Shown here in pieces: positions 6,971-12,581 of a DNA stretch of 12,581 nucleotides. The notes under the pieces were generated by a model. That model was not told the origin of the DNA and made no database searches. It saw nothing but the letters and a program-made list of their open reading frames with translations. A program made the translations under genes and the position numbers. The stretch is from Patescibacteria group bacterium. Its GTDB lineage: Bacteria; Patescibacteria; Microgenomatia; Levybacterales; UBA12049. Every line of letters begins with the position of its first letter. Within the stretch, counting starts at the first letter, position 1. The stretch lies in the NCBI GenBank assembly GCA_023379465.1, contig JAMCTM010000006.1, positions 1 through 12,581 on the forward strand, in the 5' to 3' direction.

Positions 6971-7030
6971 AAGCTGTGGGCGGCTGCGCTCGGGACAAGG
7001 AACGCTCCTTTCCGTGGGGCGGGCGGGGTG
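6971..7030. other. GC-rich block with hairpin and G-runs
   Basis: A sharp GC-rich island sits in an AT-rich intergenic region. It holds a hairpin (AAGGA 6997-7001, loop ACGC, TCCTT 7006-7010, with a further CGG/CCG pair at 6991-6993 and 7012-7014). It also has three close G-runs (7016-7019, 7021-7023, 7025-7028) with a fourth GGG further upstream. There is no T-run after the hairpin in either direction, so it is not a classical terminator. Confidence 0.45.
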
Positions 7031-7037
7031 TTATAAT
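7009..7037 (+). promoter_or_regulatory. Peptide deformylase gene promoter (extended -10)
   Basis: A perfect TATAAT at 7032-7037 has the extended-TG motif directly upstream (TG at 7029-7030). The -35 position (7009-7014, TTTCCG) is poor, as is common for extended -10 promoters. The spacer is the G-rich run. The leader is about 30 bases and carries GGAGG at 7061-7065, 10 bases before the ATG at 7076. Confidence 0.65.
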
Positions 7038-7075
7038 AAAATCGCGCAGGAGAAAACGCGGGAGGGCAAGGCCGA

Positions 7076-7723
7076 ATGATGGAAAAATTTGTTAAGCCTG
7101 ATAATCCGATTCTAATAGAAAGAGCCGAAGAGATTAAACCGGAAGAAATAGAATCTCCCGAGACACAAGCCCTGATTGAGAAAATGCTGACAATTGCCTA
7201 TGGAGAACAGGTTGATAGAATGAAACCTCTACTGGTTGGTTTGGCGGCTCCGCAAATTGGAATTTCTAAAAGAATCATACTGGTTGATGTTGCCGCCAGG
7301 GGTAAAGGCAATGTTGGAGATTTAAGGGTATATATTAACCCGGAGATTATCTGGAAATCTAACGACGAGGTTGAATGGTACGAAGGCTGTTACTCTACCG
7401 ACAGGGTTTGCGGAATTGTAGCAAGACCTAACTCTATTAAAGTTAGGGCATTAACCAGAAATGGGCAGTCTATCGAAGAAAACTATGAGGGATATACCGC
7501 TAGGATTTTCCAGCATGAAATTGATCATTTAAATGGAATCGAGTTTGTTTCCCGCATTACCGATTATGATAAACTGCACTGGGTAGAAAAAGAGGAATTT
7601 CCGGAATACAGAAATAATGAAGCCTGGAGAAATTGGCCCAAGAAATGTCCGCGTTCCAAATGGGAAAAGATAAAAGGGATCAATGCTAATCCGCGGGCTG
7701 GGGAGAGGGAGCGTGAAGGATAG
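7076..7723 (+). CDS. def: Peptide deformylase
   Basis: This 215-residue cytosolic metalloenzyme removes the formyl group from the N-terminal formyl-Met of new proteins. All three family motifs are present: GLAAPQ (55-60, canonical GxGxAAxQ with the first Gly replaced), EGCYS (103-107, usually EGCLS) with metal ligand C105, and HEIDH (147-151) with ligands H147 and H151 and catalytic E148. The Leu-to-Tyr change in motif 2 and the absence of the first motif-1 Gly are unusual but spare the metal site. A C-terminal extension after about residue 165 is rich in Trp and charged residues (NWPKKCPRSKWEKIKG) and ends in a low-complexity REREG tail that overlaps the lon 3' end. Two ATGs stand in tandem at 7076 and 7079; GGAGG at 7061 fits either. 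It is transcribed alone, divergent from hsdM and convergent with lon. Confidence 0.92.
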   Translation: MMEKFVKPDNPILIERAEEIKPEEIESPETQALIEKMLTIAYGEQVDRMKPLLVGLAAPQIGISKRIILVDVAARGKGNVGDLRVYINPEIIWKSNDEVEWYEGCYSTDRVCGIVARPNSIKVRALTRNGQSIEENYEGYTARIFQHEIDHLNGIEFVSRITDYDKLHWVEKEEFPEYRNNEAWRNWPKKCPRSKWEKIKGINANPRAGEREREG

Positions 7724-10058
7724 GACGAACAAGCGGCGCGGCCTGGGTTTTTCTTCCTGACAAAGGTTTAGTCAAGGCCAGATCTAAAACCTCATCCATG
7801 TGGGAGACGAAAATAAATTTAAGATCCTTTAGCACCTCCCGCGGTATATCCTCCAGATCTTTTTTATTGTCCTTTGGAGCAATAATGGTTGTAAGGCCTG
7901 CCCGATGTCCGGCGATCACTTTTTCCTTTAGCCCGCCTATCTCAAGAACCCTTCCCCTAAGGGTTATCTCCCCTGTCATGCCGACTTTTCTTCGGATGGG
8001 AATTTGTGTTAAGGCGGAAACCATGGCGGTTGTGATAGCCACCCCTGCGGATGGGCCGTCTTTAGGCACAGCGCCTTCCGGCACATGAACGTGAATATCC
8101 AGTTTCTGATAAAACTTATCGGAAAGACCAAACTCCGCCGCCCTGGCACGAATGTAGGAGAGGGCCGCATGACATGATTCTTTCATCACCTCTCCCAGCT
8201 GACCGGTCAAAAGAAGACTGCCCTTGCCCGGCATAAGCGCCACCTCTATAAACAGAATTTCCCCCCCCGCCTCTGTCCAGGCCAGTCCTGTTGCCATACC
8301 GACTTCGTCTTTTTTCTCGGCTATTGAAGAATGAAATTTAATAGGGCCTAAGAATTTAGGAACATTTTTTTCTATTATAGCCACCTTCTTTTTTTCTCCC
8401 TCGGCTACCATTTTGGCTACCTTCCTAAACACAGAGGCAATTTCCCTCTCCAGATTTCTAACCCCTGCCTCCCGCGTGTAATGAGAGGCTATAAACCTAA
8501 TCGCATTATCCGAAACCTCTATATTTTTTTCTGTCAGGCCGTGATTCTCCATTTGTTTCTTGATAAGAAAATCACCGGCTATATGAAACTTTTCCTCTTG
8601 CGTATAGCCCGCGAAATGAATAACCTCTAATCTGTCCCGAAGCGCCGGAGGAATGGTGTCTAAAACATTGGCTGTTGTGATAAACATTACGTTAGACAAA
8701 TCAAAAGGAACCTCCAGATAGTGATCGGAAAACTCATTGTTCTGTTCGGGATCTAAGGCTTCCAAGAGAGCGGATGAGGGATCCCCTCTAAAATCGGCGC
8801 CTACCTTATCTATTTCATCCAGCATAAAAACAGGATTTTTTGTACCCGCTTCTTTAATTGCCTGTATAATCCTTCCGGGCAAAGCGCCAACATAGGTCCT
8901 TCTATGCCCTCTGATTTCCGCCTCATCCCTAATGCCGCCAAGGGAAACCCTGACAAATTTTCTGCCCAAAGCCCTGGCAATGGATTTGCCAATCGAGGTT
9001 TTTCCCACCCCGGGGGGACCGGCAAAACATAGAATAGGACCCTTCATTTTACCGGACAGCTTATGAACAGCCAGGTATTCAACAATTCTCTCTTTTGCTT
9101 TTTTAAGCCCGTAATGATCCTCATCCAGAATTCTTTCGGCAGATTTTATGTCAACATTATTTTTGCTCTCTTTACTCCAGGGAAGGCTTAAAAGCCAGTC
9201 TACATAATTTCTGATATATCCTGCCTCAGGATTGAACTGATTCATCTGCGCCAGTTTCTTGATTTCCTTTCTTGTTTTTTCCTCGACATCCCTTGGCATC
9301 CCCGCTTTTTTAAGCTTAGCCAAGAGCTCCTTTTCTTCCGAAGATTCCTCCTCTCCCAATTCCCTCTCTATTGTTTTCAGCCTTTCCCTAAGCATTGCCT
9401 CCCTTGCCCCTTTTTCAAATCTCTCCTGGGTTTTGGAGGCGATTTTTTTCTCAATCTCCAAAATTTTTACTTCCCTGGCAAGAAAAGCCGTTACCTTTTC
9501 AAGCCGCGACTTGACATCGCTTGTCTCGAGCAAATCCTGCCTTTCGGAAGGTTTCAAATCCAGAACGGAAGCGATAAGATCGGACAAAACAGAAGGAGAG
9601 GTCTCGGACATAATGTTCATAAAAACCAGAAAATCGGTACTTTTGCCAAGATTCATTGCCTTTCTAAACTCCGAGGTCAGGTGATTCGATAAGGCCTTTA
9701 TTTCCGGTGTCTCGTCTATGACATCCGGCAGCTGGGTTACCTTACCCAAAAGATATAATTCCTGCTCCTCGAAAGAATCTATTCTGACCCTGGAAAGCCC
9801 GCGGACCTGGGCGTTAATCTCTCCATCGGTTTTAATCATTCTTTCGATCCGAGACAGGGTGCCTACCGTATAAAGATCCGAAGGGCTTGGATCATTAAGT
9901 TTAGAATTTCTCTGAAGAACAAAACAAACAGTCCGCTCGTTTCTAAAAGAGGATTCCAGGGCGCTGAGACTTCTGGGCCTGCCAAAGGTTAAAACAGCAT
10001 CTGTGTTGGGAAAAATTATACCGTCTCTGATTGGAATTATGGGAACAACTTTATTCAT
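7686..10058 (-). CDS. lon: ATP-dependent Lon protease (LonA)
   Basis: The predicted protein has 790 residues, full length for soluble LonA. The N-terminal substrate-binding LON/PUA-like domain is at about 3-195 (VVPIIPIRDGIIFPN), then a charged coiled coil at about 195-265. The AAA+ module has Walker A GPPGVGKT (347-354), Walker B FMLDEID (411-417) and sensor residues near TTAN (461-464). The S16 protease domain at about 590-765 has the Ser-Lys dyad S670 (KDGPSAG) and K713 (GGLKEK). It unfolds and degrades damaged and regulatory proteins in the cytosol. The last ~25 residues after the protease domain are low-complexity, Pro/Ala/Arg-rich, and overlap the deformylase gene by 38 bases on the other strand. 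The ATG at 10058 has a weak AAGG 12 bases upstream. A perfect inverted repeat covers its promoter, which suits stress regulation. Confidence 0.97.
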   Translation of the reverse strand: MNKVVPIIPIRDGIIFPNTDAVLTFGRPRSLSALESSFRNERTVCFVLQRNSKLNDPSPSDLYTVGTLSRIERMIKTDGEINAQVRGLSRVRIDSFEEQELYLLGKVTQLPDVIDETPEIKALSNHLTSEFRKAMNLGKSTDFLVFMNIMSETSPSVLSDLIASVLDLKPSERQDLLETSDVKSRLEKVTAFLAREVKILEIEKKIASKTQERFEKGAREAMLRERLKTIERELGEEESSEEKELLAKLKKAGMPRDVEEKTRKEIKKLAQMNQFNPEAGYIRNYVDWLLSLPWSKESKNNVDIKSAERILDEDHYGLKKAKERIVEYLAVHKLSGKMKGPILCFAGPPGVGKTSIGKSIARALGRKFVRVSLGGIRDEAEIRGHRRTYVGALPGRIIQAIKEAGTKNPVFMLDEIDKVGADFRGDPSSALLEALDPEQNNEFSDHYLEVPFDLSNVMFITTANVLDTIPPALRDRLEVIHFAGYTQEEKFHIAGDFLIKKQMENHGLTEKNIEVSDNAIRFIASHYTREAGVRNLEREIASVFRKVAKMVAEGEKKKVAIIEKNVPKFLGPIKFHSSIAEKKDEVGMATGLAWTEAGGEILFIEVALMPGKGSLLLTGQLGEVMKESCHAALSYIRARAAEFGLSDKFYQKLDIHVHVPEGAVPKDGPSAGVAITTAMVSALTQIPIRRKVGMTGEITLRGRVLEIGGLKEKVIAGHRAGLTTIIAPKDNKKDLEDIPREVLKDLKFIFVSHMDEVLDLALTKPLSGRKTQAAPLVRPILHAPSPQPAD

Positions 10059-10074
10059 ACAACTTAAGTGCCTT

Positions 10075-10103
10075 CTTAGCAGACTAACATATTATCTGCT
10101 AAG
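10075..10103. promoter_or_regulatory. CIRCE-like inverted repeat over the lon promoter
   Basis: CTTAGCAGA at 10075-10083 and TCTGCTAAG at 10095-10103 form a perfect 9-bp inverted repeat with an 11-base centre. Read as 9-9-9, the outer six bases of each arm (TTAGCA / TGCTAA) and the spacing equal the HrcA operator CIRCE (TTAGCACTC-N9-GAGTGCTAA); the inner three bases differ. It covers the lon -10 box and spacer, so a bound repressor would block lon. HrcA binding is inference. Confidence 0.6.
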
Positions 10104-10109
10104 TGTCAA
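10081..10109 (-). promoter_or_regulatory. lon promoter
   Basis: On the minus strand TTGACA (10104-10109) is followed after 17 bases by TAGTCT (10081-10086) with an extended TG. This gives a short leader of about 16 bases to the ATG at 10058, with AAGG at its very 5' end. The layout (TTGACA, 17, TGTTAnnCT) is the same as for hsdM. Confidence 0.65.
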
Positions 10110-10119
10110 TAGGAAACAG

Positions 10120-10149
10120 TTGACACAGCCTTTATTTCGCAACTACAAT
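10120..10149 (+). promoter_or_regulatory. Promoter of the MgtE-N / NRAMP-like operon, probably leaderless
   Basis: TTGACA at 10120-10125, an 18-base spacer and TACAAT at 10144-10149 form a near-consensus promoter. Only 9 bases separate the -10 box from the ATG at 10159, so the message has about 0-4 leader bases and no Shine-Dalgarno site. Its -35 box is the mirror image of the lon -35 box (GTGTCAA-N10-TTGACAC, 10103-10126). Confidence 0.68.
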
Positions 10150-10158
10150 TAAAACACT

Positions 10159-11346
10159 ATGATCTACTTAAGTCAACTGGTTGGAAAGGCAATCTGCTAT
10201 AAAGGTAATACTATAGGCAAGGTCCTTGATATCGCAGTCATGGAAAACCGTCCCACCCCGCCCATCTCCAAAATAGTTATAAAAAGAGACAACCGAAGAC
10301 TAACCATGCCAACCTCATCTATGGGAATAGAGGATAACAGATTAATACTTAAGACAGCGGAAACCCCCTTTCTTCCTTATGATAAAAACGCATTTTATTT
10401 AGCGGAAGACCTCTTGGACAAACAGGTTATTGATATTCATGGAAAAAGGGTGGTAAGGGTCAACGATGTTGTTCTGGAAAATAACGGAGAGTTAAAGGTA
10501 ATCGGCATAGACGTTGGGTTTTCCGCGGTCCTAAAGCGGCTTGGCATACGTAATCTATTTAATCTTAAACCCAAAATCCTTCCCTGGACGCTTATAGAAA
10601 CATTTGATTATTCAACGGGGGCTATCCGAATCAAACTAAACGAAAATAAACTGCACTCTTTTCATCCTTCGGAGCTGGCGGACATTTTGGAGGATCTGGG
10701 AACAAAGGAAAGACTAAGCCTTGTGGAGTTTCTCGACGCGCAGAAAGCGGCATCGGCCATACAAGAGGCGGATAACAAAACCCAGCTTTCCATTCTTGAA
10801 CAGCTATCCCCCTTTAGGCTTAGAAATATAATCAATAAAATGCTTGTTTCCGAAATTGCCGATATTTTTTACAAATTAACACCCCTAAGAATTAAGGAAA
10901 TACTTCATCTTTTGGGACCGGAAAAGGCTCAAAAGGTCAGAAAGCTGGTTGCTTTTAGCGACGACGTGGCCGGGGGGATTATGAAAACCAGCTACTATCA
11001 AATGGACTCTGAAAAAACGGTCAAAGAAACACTGGAGACGCTCAAAAGAGAGGGCGTAAAACCGGAAGCTATTATTGTGGTGGGGCCTGAAAATAAACTG
11101 GTCGGCACACTTTTGCTAAAAAATCTGGTTAATACGGAAAAACTGGCACTTCTTAAGGATATCGTGACGGACAAAAAGTTTGTTTATGACAATACCCATT
11201 TTTCCCAAATATTAAGGCTGTTTGCCAAATACAACCTGCGGGTTTTACCGGTGGTCAACGACGAGAAAAAGGCATCGGGAATTATTACCATAGACGGCAT
11301 ACTGGCCAAAATAGAAGAAGGGGAAGAAAAAAATGATGTTCTTTAA
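10159..11346 (+). CDS. PRC-barrel / MgtE N-domain / CBS magnesium-sensor-like protein
   Basis: This 395-residue soluble protein has no membrane segment. In order: PRC-barrel-like strands at about 1-75 (MIYLSQLVGKAICYKGNTIG), a second PRC-like unit at about 84-150 (LLDKQVIDIHGKRVVRVNDV), a MgtE_N superhelical domain at about 165-265 (HPSELADILEDL, then LTPLRIKEILHLL), and a CBS pair at about 275-385 introduced by the MgtE-like link DDVAGGIMKTSYYQM. In the MgtE channel the N and CBS domains bind Mg2+ and close the pore. Here the MgtE membrane domain is absent, and the next gene, which overlaps by 14 bases, is an NRAMP-like transporter. I infer that this protein senses Mg2+ (or another divalent ion) and controls that transporter. 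It is the first gene of the operon and starts at the ATG right after a strong promoter. It is not a truncated mgtE: the stop is natural and the reading frame is intact. Confidence 0.88.
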   Translation: MIYLSQLVGKAICYKGNTIGKVLDIAVMENRPTPPISKIVIKRDNRRLTMPTSSMGIEDNRLILKTAETPFLPYDKNAFYLAEDLLDKQVIDIHGKRVVRVNDVVLENNGELKVIGIDVGFSAVLKRLGIRNLFNLKPKILPWTLIETFDYSTGAIRIKLNENKLHSFHPSELADILEDLGTKERLSLVEFLDAQKAASAIQEADNKTQLSILEQLSPFRLRNIINKMLVSEIADIFYKLTPLRIKEILHLLGPEKAQKVRKLVAFSDDVAGGIMKTSYYQMDSEKTVKETLETLKREGVKPEAIIVVGPENKLVGTLLLKNLVNTEKLALLKDIVTDKKFVYDNTHFSQILRLFAKYNLRVLPVVNDEKKASGIITIDGILAKIEEGEEKNDVL

Positions 11347-12581
11347 AAGAAAAATTTTAAGGCTTCTGCCGATTATTGCCATAATAGGACCTGGAATAAT
11401 CTCCGGATCCGTGGATAATGACGCGGGAGGCATAACCACTTATTCTATTGCCGGAGGAAACTTTGGCTATTCCCTTCTCTGGGTGCTTTTCTTAACAACA
11501 TTCTCTCTGGCTATCACGCAGGAAATAGGGGCAAGGATGGGCATAGCAACGGGGAAAGGATTGTCGTCTCTGATAAGGGAAAGGTTTGGGGTTAGATGGA
11601 CAACCTTTATAATGGCTGTGCTTTTTATAGCCAACATTGGGGTTATTGCCGCGGAGTTTGCCGGTATTGCCGCTTCCCTGGGAATATTTTCCATCCCAAG
11701 ATCCATCTCTGTGGTTTTAGCTGTCTTTTTAATTTTTCTTCTCATCACAAAGGGAAACTTTAAATCCCTGGAAAAGATTTTTTTAACCGTGTCTTTTTTC
11801 TATATCGTATATATCTTTTCCGCGGTAATGGCTCATCCAGATTGGGCAAGGGCGGCTAAAAGTTTGGTAATTCCGACTTTTTCTCTGAATAAAAATTATT
11901 TGCTGACATTTATAGCAGTTGTCGGAACAACCATTACCCCGTGGGGACAATTTTTTATTCAGGACTATGTTGCAGACAAGAAACTTTCAACAGAAAACCT
12001 TAATATTGAAAGGGGAGATGTGTTTACAGGCACATTTATTACAAATTTTATTGCCTTCTTTATTATCGTTGCCTGCGCGGCAACTATTTTTACACATGGC
12101 CAAACTATAGCTGATGCCAAAGACGCGGCCCTTGCCCTAAGGCCCCTGGCAGGAAGCTTTGCCTCTATTCTTTTTTCGTTCGGGCTTCTCAATGCCTCTG
12201 TTTTTGGCGCGGCTCTTGTTCCTGTTTCAACGGCCTACGTTATATCCGAGGCTTTTGGGTTTGAATCCGGACTTAGTTTTTCTTTTTCGGAAGCACCCCA
12301 ATTCTATAGCCTTTTTACCTTTATCTTAATCTTGGGCGCGGCACTGGTTGTTATACCGTTTATCCCTCTTATTTCTATTTTATTCCTGTCTCAAGCTCTA
12401 AACGCGGTACTCCTCCTGCCAATATTTATTTTCGTGTATCTTTTATCTAACGATAAAAAAAGTCTTAACGGATATAGCAACCGCAGAGCAGTCAATATTA
12501 TTTTACTAACAACCTTCGCGGCAATATCTGTAATTTCTATTATTTATTTTGCCTCACTTTTTCTCTTAGGTCACCTTGCGA
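11333..12581 (+). CDS. NRAMP-superfamily divalent metal transporter, NRMT-like (C-terminus beyond window)
   Basis: About 416 codons are open from the ATG at 11333 to the window edge. The protein is very hydrophobic, with roughly 10-11 membrane helices visible. Helix 1 carries GPGIISGSVDNDAGGITTYS (19-38), so the classical NRAMP DPGN is D-N-D-A-G-G. Helix 6 carries TPWGQFFIQ (202-210), where the classical MPHN metal-site Met is replaced by Thr. An S-Q-A-L-N-A motif (353-358) matches the late NRAMP helix. Loss of the helix-6 Met is the known mark of NRAMP-related magnesium transporters, which move Mg2+ rather than Mn2+/Fe2+. The gene overlaps the sensor gene by 14 bases, with AAGGGG 9 bases upstream of the ATG, so expression is coupled. 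A second ATG at 11336 is equally possible. Superfamily sure, substrate inferred. Confidence 0.87.
   Translation, partial: MMFFKRKILRLLPIIAIIGPGIISGSVDNDAGGITTYSIAGGNFGYSLLWVLFLTTFSLAITQEIGARMGIATGKGLSSLIRERFGVRWTTFIMAVLFIANIGVIAAEFAGIAASLGIFSIPRSISVVLAVFLIFLLITKGNFKSLEKIFLTVSFFYIVYIFSAVMAHPDWARAAKSLVIPTFSLNKNYLLTFIAVVGTTITPWGQFFIQDYVADKKLSTENLNIERGDVFTGTFITNFIAFFIIVACAATIFTHGQTIADAKDAALALRPLAGSFASILFSFGLLNASVFGAALVPVSTAYVISEAFGFESGLSFSFSEAPQFYSLFTFILILGAALVVIPFIPLISILFLSQALNAVLLLPIFIFVYLLSNDKKSLNGYSNRRAVNIILLTTFAAISVISIIYFASLFLLGHLA

Noticed and set aside
6991..7014. Rho-independent terminator between hsdM and def
   Set aside because: The hairpin has no following T-run on either strand and lies in a divergent promoter region where no gene ends.
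9259..9684. 141-residue plus-strand ORF inside lon
   Set aside because: It is antisense to the Lon coiled-coil region; its Ser-rich, repetitive composition is the usual shadow of Glu/Lys-rich coding sequence.
10159..11346. Truncated or broken mgtE
   Set aside because: The frame is intact, the stop overlaps a coupled transporter gene, and added PRC units show a dedicated soluble architecture.
11467..11748. 93-residue minus-strand ORF inside the NRAMP-like gene
   Set aside because: Shadow of a membrane protein gene with clear NRAMP motifs on the plus strand.
1..12581. CRISPR array, tRNA/rRNA genes or insertion sequence
   Set aside because: I found no regularly spaced repeats, no cloverleaf-like or rRNA sequence, and no transposase or terminal inverted repeats.

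Overview
The window looks like an AT-rich, compact bacterial chromosome segment. Small gaps, overlapping genes, at least two promoters that appear to start transcription at or next to the ATG, a short peptide deformylase with an odd motif and an NRAMP-like/MgtE-N gene pair together suggest a candidate-phyla-radiation (Patescibacteria) type organism. This is inference only, because no marker gene fixes the lineage. UGA acts as a normal stop: hsdS and the 157-residue gene both end in TGA, the hsdS one 1 base before the next start codon. This argues against the UGA=Gly code of Gracilibacteria and Absconditabacteria.

Region 1 (about 1-6930, minus strand) is a type I restriction-modification-like defence operon. 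It reads right to left: a promoter with a perfect TTGACA box; hsdM carrying an extra N-terminal MerR-type helix-turn-helix; a KilA-N domain gene; an unknown acidic 157-residue gene; an 18-codon remnant of a second, diverged hsdM 3' end; a DUF3800 gene; hsdS with two target-recognition domains; and an OLD-family ATPase/TOPRIM nuclease that runs off the left edge. No hsdR is inside the window. The hsdM remnant differs from the intact hsdM end almost only at silent positions, so the operon looks like a chimera of two related RM loci, or a KilA-N cassette inserted with a foreign hsdM end.

Region 2 (6892-7075) is a divergent promoter region with a GC-rich, G-run-rich block between hsdM and a peptide deformylase gene.

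Region 3 (7076-10158) holds the deformylase gene (plus) and lon (minus), which converge and overlap at their 3' ends by 38 bases. The lon promoter is covered by a 9-bp inverted repeat with the geometry of the HrcA/CIRCE operator.

Region 4 (10159-12581, plus) is a two-gene metal-transport operon with overlapping genes. The first encodes a soluble PRC-barrel / MgtE-N / CBS protein without the MgtE membrane domain. The second is an NRAMP-superfamily transporter whose metal-site motifs are changed as in NRAMP-related magnesium transporters, and it runs off the right edge. The pair looks like a split magnesium sensor plus channel/transporter.

The best candidates for something undescribed are the chimeric RM/KilA-N/DUF3800/OLD operon and the MgtE-N sensor + NRAMP-like pair.
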